Assembly (NCBI GenBank): GCA_963970005.1
Contig: CAXAMN010006624.1
Span: forward strand, 238,008 to 302,007
Direction: 5' to 3'
Length of the DNA stretch: 64,000 bases
Origin: Durusdinium trenchii
Taxonomy: Eukaryota > Sar > Dinophyceae > Suessiales > Symbiodiniaceae
Below the pieces are notes generated by a model. That model worked only from the letters and a program-made list of their open reading frames with translations. It made no database searches and was not told the origin of the DNA. The position numbers and the translations under genes are program-made. Of this stretch, positions 43,087 to 54,099 are shown piece after piece (within the stretch, counting starts at the first letter, position 1; each line of letters starts with the position of its first letter).

Positions 43087-43187
43087 CTGGGTGCAACTGC
43101 AAGCAATACCCTCGAAAGTGGGACATGGCCGAAAAAAGGGAAGAAGATAAAATATGACACTACCCATGTTCTGGGGTACTTGGAGAC
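43087..43187 (-). mobile_element. introner-like repeat, complete copy
   Basis: Minus strand: GTCTCCAAGTACCCCAGAAC, then ATGGGTAGTG ... GGCCATGTCCCACTTTCGAG, GGTATTGC ... CACCCAG. It starts with GT and ends with AG. It lies in sense within the intron upstream of the PPR exon at 42870-43063, whose acceptor is 23 nt further on. Confidence 0.6.
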
Positions 43188-44490
43188 CCCAGGATCCGGC
43201 GAATGCTGAAAAAGGGTGCAGGGTCTTGGAGCATCCAGCCCACGACCATTTCCTGAAAGGACTTTCACCTTGAAGACCATCCTCAGGAGATACCTGGACC
43301 ATATGGTACCAGGACCATATGGATCCATATGGGTATAGGGGTAATATGTACATGTACAACAAACTGTTGGGGTCATGAGTGTATTCAAAGATAGCTGGGG
43401 CACCAAGCTATTTGGTAATCATGCCAGTCGAAGTTTTGGGTTTTGGGAGATCGAGGAAGGCACTCCATGGATAGCATATTTACAAACATTGGGGTGGTTG
43501 ACCTGGGGTCAATGTAGGTATATATATACAGGTTCCATACTTTGAGTGTCTGGGATATCAAGTAGGGCAAAGAATGGAGAGGTCACCCAAAATGTGAACT
43601 GCCTCATGCAAACAACCCAAAGCAACAGATAGGTCAAGGACAGCTCGGATGTTGAAACTCAGGCATAGTGGTTCATGCTTGAAACATGCAAAGCCGAACA
43701 AACTTAGCATTCCCTTCTTTCCATTGAGCATGTTAGCCCTCGCCCATCGCACTTGCCTTATCAAGCCCATCTCTGCAACCCAGTACAATGATGAACAACC
43801 ATTTTATTCATGGGCCCCAAATGGCCAAAACAACATCGTTTCAAACACAAAACATTTGAGGTCTCCTTGATGTTCCTGTCAATTAAACTTGCGGCACTCC
43901 ACTCGTTCAAGGAATTTGGGGCACCGACTCCAAATGGGGAGACCATTTGTGACTGATATGTTCCCAAACAGACGCATTCCTGCAGCGTACATCCCACCCA
44001 ACAGTCCCATGGTCCCCAGCCTCATCTCCTGAAAGAGCTGCAGTGCCATTGCCCAAAGAGTGCCCTCAGGCGGGAAAACAGCTGGGAAGGTGGTGAAACA
44101 TCATCAACTCTTCAACCGAATCGTCAAGCATTATATATAATATATGGTTGGTTCATCAGCAGTTGATTGGTTATGATTGGTTATTGCTTCGATCAAGCAG
44201 TGTGGTTTGAGTCCCCAAAAAAACAGCCTTGATGGAGGATGTCTCATACCCTCTTTGTGCATTAGCCCGAATCTTCACAGGGTCCAAGGCCCTGCCGTCC
44301 AGGGTCCAAACACTCTGAATTGGGCGAATTGGGTCACATGTGAAAGACAAGGACACTGCAAACACCCAACACACCTCCAAGTAACGCACGATTAAAAACA
44401 CACCCATGGGTCACCAGAACAACTCCGTAAACCGACCGAATTGGGTATACCGGTTAGTTGTCCCCGTGACTTCACCCGGGACCCCGTGAC

Positions 44491-44548
44491 TTCAAACGCC
44501 TTCCGCATGGCCATGATCGCCGCGTTGAAGCTGGAGGTCTCCGGCTGC
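44491..44548 (-). CDS. pentatricopeptide-repeat exon, short
   Basis: After CATCTTCACCCAG|G the frame reads QPETSSFNAAIMAMRKAFE, then GTCACG. T-S-S-F-N-A-A-I-M-A-M is helix A of a PPR repeat. Helix B would have to be in the next exon. The donor choice is uncertain (44491 or 44476). Confidence 0.58.
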
Positions 44549-45112
44549 CTGGGTGAAGATGTGGTCTACAGCTGACTCGAGTTCTCCCAAGACTTGACTC
44601 GTCCCAATGTCACAGAATCAACATCAGATTCTCCGCTTCACATCGGAAACTGGTGATAGCATAACATAGGTTTACCCAACACATAGAAAACTGGTAGGTA
44701 GACCAGTGGACCACCCTTGGGAAGACTCAGCCAATGCTGAAAGGGCTTTACTTTTAGAGTGCACTGATGTAAAAAACAAAAAACAACAAGTTGGGCTCTT
44801 GCACCATTTGCAGCCCATTGGTGTAGGGTTGCGACTAAAGAAGCTCAGACTCAACATCCAAGTTGGAGCTCAGGGAGTAAGGTGGGACCTCAGAATCTTA
44901 GCACTTAAATTGCATCATTATATCATACAAAACGTCTTCCGTCATACAAAACGTCAGCAGTTCCTGGCACAACAATACCACCCAAGGCATTTGGAAACAG
45001 TCTCAGAGTAGTAGAGCTTGATTATGTATGTATACAGTCATTTTGATGGAATGTTGGATCTATTTTGGGTTGCTTCTTCGGTTGAAACCCTGCTTCATGT
45101 TCCACCACACTC

Positions 45113-45403
45113 ATGTCGGAGCCCTGGCTCAGACCAGACGGTTTGACCACCGTGTCCTCTCTCAAAACTCCGAACTCAGAGCTCCCAGGGCTGGGAGGCA
45201 CTTCTTGGGGAGGCCAAAAAGAGGCCAAGTACAAAAGTTTAGTGATGCTCGAGTTCTCGTGGTATGCTTTTTACGAAGGCAAAGAGGATGGAACGCATGG
45301 AAAACCAACACTCAGGCCGAACACTGCGATTAGGTTCACAACCAAAGTAGAGGTTCTCAACACATATCCAATGCATATACTTCCTTGCTTCCTATGTGAA
45401 TAG
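45113..45403 (+). CDS. candidate short gene or exon, unknown product
   Basis: From ATG the frame is open for 96 codons: RPDGLTTVSSLKTPNSELPG, KYKSLVMLEFSWYAFYEGKE and PNTAIRFTTKVEVLNTYPMH, then TAG. The composition is convincing. A donor-like AAA|GTAGAG at about 45354 would remove the last 16 codons. No family is recognised. Confidence 0.36.
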   Translation: MSEPWLRPDGLTTVSSLKTPNSELPGLGGTSWGGQKEAKYKSLVMLEFSWYAFYEGKEDGTHGKPTLRPNTAIRFTTKVEVLNTYPMHILPCFLCE

Positions 45404-45567
45404 ACACCTGCCACCCATCAAGTGCTATGATGAGTTTGCCGATCTTGGAATTGATTCTATGATCGGGGCGAGGCCGCCAAAGTCATGCTGTGATGACCAA
45501 ATCCATAGTTTTTTCTAGCAGCGTCTGGCAGCCTGATTGACTCGTCAAGGAAGTCTCAAGAGAAATT

Positions 45568-45632
45568 CCTTGGGGCTCCTGGCGCGCCTGCTCAGAGGTA
45601 TTTGGACCCTCCAAACCCACCCAAACACCATC
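45568..45632. repeat. CCTAGGGCTCC palindromic repeat, diverged copy
   Basis: CTTGGGGCTCCTGGCGCGCC ... CTCAGAGGTATTTGGACCC. A 19 bp tandem (ATACCAGTCAGTGGGTTCA) lies nearby at 45825-45861. Confidence 0.45.
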
Positions 45633-46122
45633 CCTCGTGTATATAAAAGATGGCAGGATCTAGTGCATCCAGGTGGCACGTGTGCATGCGGCATGGTCTC
45701 GAAAAGCTGCAAGGCTCCTGAAGACATAAGACAAACACATCCAGCAAAGTATTTGACCAATCCGCATGGATTCTTGCTGGGTTACTTTCACTTCTGCTTG
45801 GTAGATTCAACTCACTTGAAAAATACCAGTCAGTGGGTTCAATACCAGTCAGTGGGTTCAATCATCTAAAGGTTGGTGGACAATCACCACCTAGACTTGT
45901 ATGCGCTACTGCGAAACTATCAGCTGAACGGACCAAACAGCGACCGACCCCCCCCAAAAATGCCCTAGGACCGTACGTTCATGCCGGTAGGCCATGTCTT
46001 TAGCTTGCCTAGCAGTACGGTACGTGTAAACGCATCTCAGAAAAAGTCCAGTCGTATCTGTTTTTTGTTCGGATCCAGGATAATATTCCCTTAACTCTAT
46101 AGTGATTTCTGTGTACCTGGAG

Positions 46123-46215
46123 TCGACCTGTTGATACCTCAGAAAATAAGGAAAGTCGAACCTGTTCTTTGTTCGAGTCACGTCCCATTTTCGTTCGGGT
46201 ACGATCCGGGTCCAG
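46123..46215 (+). mobile_element. introner-like repeat, near full length
   Basis: TACCTCAGAAAATAAGG, GAACCTGTTCTTTGTTCGAG, TCACGTCCCATTTTCGTTCG, then GATCCGGGTCCAG followed by GT. Confidence 0.6.
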
Positions 46216-46459
46216 GTACTTTTGAAAGCCAACCGAAAAACAGACCGTATATATACCCTGTCTTTGTCATGTTTCTTCTCACCCTAGCAGCATGGTGACC
46301 CCACTTTTGTTTTTGAGAAACTGGCCATGACAACTTGTTGTATCGAAAGCACGTCCTCAAAATCAAATGAAGCAAAGAAAGCATCTGCCATTCTCAGGCT
46401 GCCGAAATCAGCTGACCTAATGCAAAACTCCCAGGTTCGCGCCCGGGCCCTGCATTCAC

Positions 46460-46527
46460 CGGATTTGTCCTTGCCAGCGGCTGGCCCACTGAAGGGCATG
46501 AATTGTGGCATTGTAGCTGATGACATC
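46460..46527 (-). CDS. pentatricopeptide-repeat exon
   Basis: After TTGGCTGTTGAG|G the frame reads DVISYNATIHALQWASRWQG, then QI, ending at ATCCG|GTGAAT. D-V-I-S-Y-N-A-T-I-H-A-L-x4-R-W is a textbook PPR helix A. Flanking minus frames (FHTRDILDPFNLSVQDMFG upstream, MADAFFASFDFEDVLSIQQV downstream) may be neighbouring exons. Confidence 0.72.
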
Positions 46528-46699
46528 CTCAACAGCCAAGCCATTGGATGTTTAATGCTTGAACACATGCAGTCACGCGCACGGGTCTTGGCTCCGAACA
46601 TGTCTTGGACCGACAAGTTGAAAGGGTCCAAGATGTCTCTCGTGTGAAACTGACAGAGATCATTTCTCAACCTCTCGTGAGCCTCTTCGTGGCTCCTTG

Positions 46700-46815
46700 G
46701 AGGCATAGCGTCCTTGCTCCCAGTAGCGATGTCCCTTGTTGCTAGTAGCTTCTTGCTACTAAGTAGCGATGTTAGGAGCTACTAGTAGCGTCCTTGCGCC
46801 TAGTAGCGATGCACT
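46700..46815. repeat. TACTAGTAGC-type repeat cluster
   Basis: GCGTCCTTGCTCCCAGTAGC, TTGTTGCTAGTAGCTTCTTG, GAGCTACTAGTAGCGTCC. It is flanked by a direct repeat of CTCTCGTGAGCCTCTTCGTG (46668 and 46810), which could be a target duplication of about 23 bp or a captured segment. Confidence 0.7.
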
Positions 46816-47689
46816 CTCGTGAGCCTCTTCGTGGCTCCTGACAGGCTCTTGTCCTGTCAAAAAGAAACATATGCGCAATCAAGTCTTGGCCCTGGAAGGT
46901 GGGCGAATAGGGCTCTGAAGAGCCAGGTGAGGGCTCTGAAAAAGCCGTTACCACCAGTGTCCCCTCAGCCGCCAGTTTCACATGTTGCATCTCAAGAATA
47001 TCAACCTGGACCCTCAATGTATACAAGATACCAATGTTTCTCGGGTACTTGGAAGGTCCAAGGTCCGATTCGTGAGAATCCCAACAGCCAGGGCGAGCCC
47101 GAAAACAGTCAGAGACGCGCACCCGTCTTGAGTCCCCAACTGTACTGATTTGCTCCCGTTTGGCACAGCCTATCCCTCGTATTTGGGAAGATGGGGCGCC
47201 GGCTCTACTGCCTGCATGTTTGCTGGAGGATTCCAGGAATTGAGTTGCTTGAGATCCACTCCCCGCTGAACCACCTAAGCACATCCAAGCTACTGCCAAA
47301 GAAGAGTGGTAGGCATCCTGGAAGAGCTGCAGTGATATCCTTCACAAGATAGAATCGTTGCAAAAGACCTTCTAATGAAAGTTTAACTAAGCACGATCAA
47401 ATGTCACTCTCAACCACCCAAGTTATATGTGTCGAGAAGTACAAACAGCTCAGCTCATTTTGACAGGAGGGTTGAAGAGGTGTGAGTGATGGCATATTGA
47501 ACTTTGTTCAATCCGTCTTTGCTTGCTAGAGATGAATTGTTGATTTCGAGGCGGGATGCGATGATTTAGCGTTTGCAAAAGAAAAAGGTGTCGACAAGTA
47601 TGTTCCTTGATGTTCTTCCCCCAAAAAGATGCAATTTCCCTACAACTGGAAGAATCTTGAGCTTTCAATTGATGGAAACCTTCCGGGAC

Positions 47690-47972
47690 CTGCAGAGGGT
47701 GGCACCAGGTGCATAACAGCTTAGAACGAAGCGCTTCGTCACGAAAAACGTCACAGTCCATCTTGTGGAGATGTACCTAGACCCTCAAAAGTACCCTAGA
47801 AAATGGGACATCCTAGAGGAAAAAAGAGCGGGTAAGTACTTGTACTATCTTGTACTCATGTGTTTGAGGTACAAACTGAGACCTTTATATAGGTATAGAT
47901 AAAAAAAAGAACCTTCGACGGAGCCACCGGGTGTCCACAGGGTCTTTCTTTCAGTCGACAGGGTGGGATTAG
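47690..47972 (-). CDS. two-exon segment with introner-like repeat at its intron end
   Basis: Exon 47972-47913 (20 codons, LIPPCRLKERPCGHPVAPSK) ends AAG|GTTCTT. Exon 47776-47690 (29 codons, KMDCDVFRDEALRSKLLCTW) starts after GAGGGTCTAG and ends CAG|GTCCCG. Both are phase 0 on both sides. The 136 nt intron ends with a full copy of the dispersed repeat, so the repeat supplies the acceptor. An upstream open segment (LKQVERPGPRFERDGKGF) may be another exon. No family is recognised. Confidence 0.45.
47777..47882 (-). mobile_element. introner-like repeat, complete copy providing an acceptor
   Basis: Minus strand: GTCTCAGTTTGTACCTCAAA ... AGGATGTCCCATTTTCTAGG, GTACTTTTGAGGGTCTAG. Its last base is the last base of the intron. 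Its GT start lies 30 nt inside the donor. Confidence 0.68.
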
Positions 47973-48381
47973 CTAGAACCCCTTCCCGTCTCGTTCAAAC
48001 CGAGGTCCGGGACGCTCGACCTGTTTCAGCTAGAACTCTAACAGGGCCACTGGGGAGAGTGTGGGATCTATTAGCAACAACAAAAACACGTGGACCAAAC
48101 CCCCAGAATTGTTACTGGTCGTGAGCAAAAACAAGAACCTGTCGACTTGTTTAAGTACCTTGGAGTCTTTCTGGGGGCCTCACTTGTATGTGTGGTTAGT
48201 TCATGTTTAGTTCATGTCCCATGTATGTGTGGGTACGTGACGGTTCAGTCGTCGGGCCAATGGGCCGACCATCACCAGCTCTTGACCGTAGCTGTCGGTA
48301 GTCTGAACCTGTCCGCCTGTCGTAGATCCGAGGCCAAAAACTCCAGCTGGTCCAGTGCCCCGCAGATCGAACCGTTCGAAC

Positions 48382-48456
48382 GATGATGCCGTTCAGGCTC
48401 TCCCACTGCAGGGCCCTCCCACACGCAGTGATGCTGGAGTTGAAGCTGATCGGGTC
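48382..48456 (-). CDS. pentatricopeptide-repeat exon (25 codons)
   Basis: After TCTTCTCCGCCGAG|G the frame reads DPISFNSSITACGRALQWES, then LNGII, and ends at ATC|GTTCGA, phase 0 both sides. D-P-I-S-F-N-S-S-I-T-A-C-G-R-A-x-Q-W is a classic PPR. A second minus frame just upstream (RRELAAVQISLLAKSLPADG, about 48480-48580) looks like the preceding half repeat but is in another frame, so a splice or decay separates them. Confidence 0.76.
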
Positions 48457-48699
48457 CTCGGCGGAGAAGATTTTCACGCGAGTTGAGGCTTTCTGTAGCT
48501 CCATCCGCAGGGAGCGACTTGGCGAGGAGGCTTATTTGAACCGCCGCCAGCTCCCGCCGCCAGCCAAACATGAAACTCATCGACCTGCGATCACGTTCCA
48601 CGTCACATCGTTCCTATTGTTTGGGAAACAACAACTCTGATATACTCTGATGCCTGAAAGTTTGAATTCACCAGACATCAAATCTTGCAAAGGTAAACG

Positions 48700-50650
48700 G
48701 TGTATACATATGTACGTAACCATACAATACTAATCATCAATCAAACCAGCTGTTCCCAATCTGACCTACTGGTACTCAAACAGAACCTGCCTTCATAACA
48801 CTGGCAACCCCTGCGGCGCCTTCTCCCTCACCCACCTGGGCATCCTGCCGAGCCTCACGGGCTCCTCCCAGCTGAGCAAACAGATCCAGGGCAGATCGCC
48901 AGGACCTCGGTGTCCAGATCGTGAGGCCCCAACGAGCAGACCTGGGCCGCCTATGGATCCGACCACATCCTCGGACCATCTTGGACCCACCCTCCGGGTG
49001 GCCAAGGCACTTATAGAAAATGGCTCCTTTGAGAAATCCCACATAGAACTATGTATAAGTGCCCATGGGTAGCCCCTAATGTGGAGAAAAAAAACTCCTT
49101 CCGTTCCAAGCAGTGCGATACACAAATACACATATGCCACACACTCCTTGTATTGAATATAATATACACCTACATTGACCCCTGAAACCACCCCAATGGA
49201 GGTATGTGTGCCATACGTGGAGTGTCTGGTTATTGGATAGTTCCATATAGATCCATATAGTTCCCAGATATAAACATGGCAACATATTTAATATGAAGTG
49301 AAGTTTATCTCATAAAATGGGCATAATTCACTCTGCAACAAACTGAGGTGCGGTGCTTCTGATTTCTTCCATCTGCCGTGAAACCGAGGAAGAACTTGTT
49401 TTGAGGAAGCCTTGCTTCAAAAAACACATGCCAGTTGCCAGTCGGGTGGATGAAGGCGAGCAGGGAACACATTCAACACGGCGATCCGCAGTAAATCCGA
49501 TCGACCCCATGACTCAGTAACTTGCTCCGCAGCACCATGACCACCGCGCTCTTAAGTCTGTGGGCGCACTCTTCTCACATCTGCTGATACTCAAGTTGAT
49601 CCGTGCCACATCCTCCAGGCATGCGCTGCGGTTGGCCACACACATTATGGCGCCATATGGACAGAACCCCATGGCAGTGACACACATGGAATGCGTGAGA
49701 AGTAACACATTTGCCTGGTGTTCCTTGTGTTCATGTATGGTCAGGGACTGACAAATAGAACCCCCACATCCCCGCCATCACTGACAAATAGGTGTACACT
49801 TAGAACCAGGTCTAGGTCATTCTTGCGGAAATCCATTTAGAACCCACGGCACATTCTATCTTTCAGTCCAGCATGTTCCCCAAACGTTCACTCTTCTGTG
49901 GGATCTTCACGTACTTAGAATGCATCAGCAAACACTTTGCTGCATTCCAACCTGTAGCCTTTTTGGCTTGAAATGGAACAAGTGCTTCGAGCAACCTTGC
50001 GCCCGGGTGATTCCGATGGAGAAGAACCAAATGGAATGCCACCATTAGCAGTGGAGGAACTACCACCACCAACACCACCAGTGGCAAACGATGAAGGTGA
50101 ACATGGAATCCGGGTTGACCTTCCATTGTGTGTCAAGAAGTCAAAGGAGATGCTACTGGGAATCATGTTATACAAGTGGAGAGGCTCAGTCTGTTCATTG
50201 TTTTCCAAATTGGAGTTCACAGCAAACTGTACATCCTTTTCTTGAGACATACTAGATCCCTCAGCCGCAGGCTGGAGGACAAGGCTTACAAGGACGGCTG
50301 GGAAAGCAGCGTCGAGAGGGTGGGTGGGACGGGATGCTGCGCATGTTTTTCAAGTTTGTGTCATAAATGAACTGGACTTCCCCCTGAGCAACCAGATCTG
50401 TTGAGTGCTGTCCAGTTCAACAAATACACCCCATGGACCCTCAAAAATCATCCAGTGGCTTTGAGAGTCCTAAGCTCGGCAGGAGGGTACATCTGATACC
50501 ACTGTCAACCTGTCAGGACTTGTGACATCCAGGAGTGTTAATCTGACTGGTCCCTCCCGTACCATTGACAACTGTAACATGATACAGTGAGACAGTGATA
50601 CATGTGAATCTGCAGTGGTGGGCAAGTCGTTTAGGACGTTCCCCGCCACT
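48700..50650. other. no firm gene
   Basis: Several open patches exist, for example the plus frame at 49973-50245 with a Pro/Val-rich segment PPLAVEELPPPTPPVANDEG, which may be an exon, but no borders could be fixed. No repeats of the named families were noticed. Confidence 0.28.
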
Positions 50651-50663
50651 GCTCACATGTCAG

Positions 50664-51321
50664 GGCCCCCAGAGGTGTTCTGAGTGGGGTGCTCCGACCG
50701 CCCTGAGCCACCAATTCACCAATCAGTCCTTCCCACGGAATCTCATCTATCGGCATGAGCCAATGCGGAGAAACCTCACACGGGTGTTCCCAAACAGCCA
50801 GCACTTTACTTTGCGAGCCGTGCGTGGCAGCCCCTTTGAGAGCATAAGAATTGGACGAACATCGATTGGACATGACGACATGATTGCAAAGATCTTCTAC
50901 AAAACAAGCCACTATCTGTGGAAAGTAAGAGCTCGCAGTCTTAGGCTGCACAAAAAACACCACTATCAGCGAACCCCCGGATTACCCTACATCACTACCC
51001 GGAGCCTACCAGTTCGTACCTCCAAAAGTGAGCTACCTGTTTGTAGGGTCATGTCTCATGTTCTAGGGTACTGTGGAGGGTCCAGGTCCATGTGTGGTAC
51101 GCGACAAACAGTCGACGCAGGGACAACGTTTCTACCAAGGACGCCTAGGCAAGCCTTCGCGCAAGTACTGGTGGCTTCGTGAGAGCTTGTGCAAGGATCT
51201 TTTGAGCGGCAGCGCACGACCAGAAAAACTTGCTGAAGATGATGCTGCAGAAGGGCGCAAAGCCTGGATTTATCGGTTCTGTGCCACTTTCTGCATGCGA
51301 GCAGCGGCCTTGAAGAGCAGA
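50664..51321 (+). CDS. two-exon segment, unknown product
   Basis: Exon 50664-50924 (87 codons) starts after CTCACATGTCAG|G, reads NSQHFTLRAVRGSPFESIR and DDMIAKIFYKTSHYLWK, and ends at a strong donor, AAA|GTAAGA. The second exon starts at 51121 after GTCGACGCAG|G in phase 0 and reads RLGKPSRKYWWLRESLCKDL and EKLAEDDAAEGRKAWIY. It ends at 51275 or 51321. The intron between contains an introner-like repeat in sense. No family is recognised, but this is one of the better-supported unidentified models. Confidence 0.46.
51012..51085 (+). mobile_element. introner-like repeat copy inside an intron
   Basis: GTTCGTACCTCCAAAAGTGA ... TAGGGTCATGTCTCATGTTC, then TGGAGGGTCCAG. In sense orientation within the 50925-51120 intron, 35 nt before the chosen acceptor. 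Confidence 0.6.
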
Positions 51322-51562
51322 GTGTCTATCTCATTCTCTGTCTCGACTAATTTGGCAGGCTGCACGTGCTTTTGTCTTGCTGGCTGGGCCTTCCATGCTC
51401 GTAGACAAGACATGGGCCACTTTGACGCTTTATGCGCTCCACGACATGTTTCAGCAGGGAGATGACTTTGTTGGCAAAGGCAGTCTTCTCCATGACCCTG
51501 TCGGCAAGGGCATTGGCCACCTCCTTCTTCTTGCAAGCAAACATGGTCACGAAAGGCTACCC
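51270..51562 (-). CDS. candidate gene end, helical and Lys-rich, convergent with the previous gene
   Basis: The minus frame reads KKKEVANALADRVMEKTAFA, then NKVISLLKHVVERIKRQ. After a possible 41 nt intron (CAAA|GTGGCC to GCCAG|C) it continues KHVQPAKLVETENEIDTLLF and KAAARMQKVAQNR to TAA at 51270. Codons are mainly GC-ending and the protein is predicted helical. Upstream at 51.57-51.66 kb, AKALTKDRRRRTVVCPSALA may be the preceding exon. No family is recognised. Confidence 0.42.
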
Positions 51563-52013
51563 ACATAAGCGCTAAGGACCTTAAGGGCTAAAGCAGATGG
51601 ACAAACTACTGTTCGCCTACGCCTGTCCTTCGTGAGTGCCTTCGCGGCGGAAGCCTGGCTTCTCAGAAGGCTTGAAATTGGAAGGAGCCCATGCATAGAA
51701 ACAATGGGCAATGTGCTACTAGTGTGACCACAATACCTAGTACACCTACCCACAAGTTGAAATATGCTGAAATATCAAGTCCGGTCACCCCTTTCAAAGC
51801 CCAGTGTTGTACTCACTGGATTCGATTTAAGAGCTTTCATACTGGTCGCCATCAATTAGAGCCTACGTCAACCTCAACACAGAGTTATCCACATATTTCC
51901 TACGCGAGCCTACACGCAAGGCTGACAATACAACACTTCTGCCTTCACTTTCGCGTTATCTAAATTCCATCATCCAGAATCGCCCTCAAAATGAGTTCGA
52001 GTCTAATTAAATT

Positions 52014-52090
52014 CTTTTTGTTCCTACTAGTAAGGCACTTGTTACATCTTGTTACTAGTAGCGATGCACTTGTTACTAGTAGCTTCCCAG
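52014..52090. repeat. TACTAGTAGC-type repeat cluster
   Basis: TTGTTCCTACTAGTAAGGCA, CTTGTTACTAGTAGCGATGC, TTGTTACTAGTAGCTTCC. Confidence 0.75.
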
Positions 52091-53700
52091 AAGAGGGGTT
52101 TTGGTTCGAGTCCAGACCTCTGGACCCGACGGGTCGTACGGATGGCCAAACCGAACTCTGTGGTGCCCAACTCGGACGGTGGTCAACCGGGGCGAGGGCC
52201 TGTTTTTGAAAGGACGGCGTTCCAAGGAAGACCTGGAAGAGGGGCCCCACAAACCGGGTTTTCCGCCAACAACGCTGCATGGCTTGTGAAAACTAAAACC
52301 TGTATATACTCTTCCTATATAGTTTTGAGGGCCACTGGTTGGACATAGCACACACACAAATCCACTTAGAGGAGCTGCTGGCCAATGAAAACAAACTGTG
52401 CCTTTTGGCGGCAAGATGAGAGTAACTTTTTAAGATGTTCACCCTGAGCTGCGAGTTCCAAAGCCTTCCAACGAATGCAGTGTATACTCAGATCATGTTG
52501 GATGGGCGTAGGCTTAGCCCCGGTCTAGCCCAACAAAAAGTCCATTGGATTTGTTCCATCCTGCTTGTGGGTTTTCAGCCCAAGCATTTGATCCAAGATC
52601 CAAGCTTTTGGATTGAACATCCAACCTACGAAAAATAGCGGATATTGGGTGCAGGTCTGTGGTTTTGTTTCCACCCAAAAGGATTCCACCCTGGTCTGCA
52701 GGCTCTGTGTCCGCCTGCCATCTGCGAGGGCGGCGGAGCGGCTGAGAAGTGGCCTGCAGACGTGGACTGAGGCGCTTGTGGTCCATGCGAATCCGTCCCC
52801 ATTGGGATCCAAATACCCTCTGAGAAGGTGATTGGAGCAAATTGGAGACACTTTTCGGTTTGGAGGGTACGACTGGAGCCCATACGGATCCGGAGGTTAT
52901 ATCATGTTATATCTTGCTGCAAGCAAATGAAGGGGTTAGCTTGATCAATTCCGAGAACAACGAAGAAAGGAACAATTGTCCCGAGTGTCTCCGGAAGCAA
53001 GGCGTGACCATCGACAGCATGGGTCCTACCATTCAGTCACCCTGGCTTGAACACACCCAGGCCCAGGCAGTTTAGGCACCGATCCGAAGGCCCTCCATCG
53101 CACTCCTCACGCCTTCTCTCTCGACTCCGTCGCTCTCATCCATGGCGCGTTCGACCGGACCGCGGTTCGACCGGACCTTCGGATCGACGCTCCGAACAGA
53201 CCTGCTGATCGGAGCAGAAAGCTGGCAGAAAGCTGGCAGGTACCTGTTGGAACATGCTTTTCTTTCGGGTCATTCAGAGGGTCCGGGTAGGCTGGTTCAT
53301 GTATAGGAGGCTATAGCCGGTGTTTTCAAGGACAACCACGATTCGAGGACCGATGGCCAACTGCCGATTCGTCTCCAGAGGCAATCTGGTCAGATGCGAT
53401 GGGCTCTCGGTTGCACTTCAGTTTCTCTTGTTCCGGGCCCATGGCCCATCTCTTGGCTTTATATATTTAGTATAACAAGACCACTATAAGGTTGACCCTG
53501 GCTTTCAGCACTCAACATGTGAACGATAGGTTTTACATGGCTGCTTTAAGGTCCACAAGTCCTGGCTCCCGAGCCGTTTCTGGAAATCTTCCGCCAGCCT
53601 GTTTCTACCTGTTCATGTTATAAGTGTTCAAAAGAATCTCCAACAAAAGGCTTATCCACTTGTCCTAGGGTCTGCATCAGAGGACCTGTTCCTTTGAACA
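52091..53700. other. no firm gene; repeat fragments
   Basis: Holds an ACCTTCTGAGAAGGT-type repeat (52797-52875) and a weak introner-like fragment (53238-53290). GC-rich patches at 52.1-52.25 and 52.68-52.78 kb are open in several frames without clear borders. Confidence 0.3.
52797..52875. repeat. ACCTTCTGAGAAGGT-type repeat
   Basis: CCATTGGGATCCAAATACCC, then TCTGAGAAGGTGATTGGAGC ... TTCGGTTTGGAGGGTACG. Confidence 0.55.
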
Positions 53701-53719
53701 TGGGAGGACCTGTTCCTTG

Positions 53720-53843
53720 GGGCTCATGGCACACGACTCCAGGCATGTGCTCTTTCTCTCGAGCCCCAAGAGCCACTTTTCACAAGCCAAGAGCTTCTTT
53801 GATTCGCAGTGTGGTCCGGTTCTCTTCGCTCTGGTTGCACAAG
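53720..53843 (+). CDS. candidate exon with strong donor, unknown product
   Basis: The frame reads AHDSRHVLFLSSPKSHFSQA, then KSFFDSQCGPVLFALVAQ, and ends at GCACAAG|GTGCGT. The 5' border is not fixed. No family is recognised. Confidence 0.3.
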
Positions 53844-54099
53844 GTGCGTACCTTGGAAGAAAAGAAAGCTCCTCCGAGGAATTTCCGGTCACCACCAGCT
53901 GGCAGACTGATGGATTTGCCCAACATGACCCTGGAGTTCCAAGTTGGAGTGATCAAAGGACCCCAATCTAGATGAGTGGATTCAGCTTCTGGGCCCACCC
54001 TCCTGGAGCAAGGCACTGTGGAACTTCCCTCTGGAACCCCTGGAATGCTTGAGCCTTGAGCTAAAGGCCTCCTGGGAAGCCGTTAGTGGATCCAGCAAG

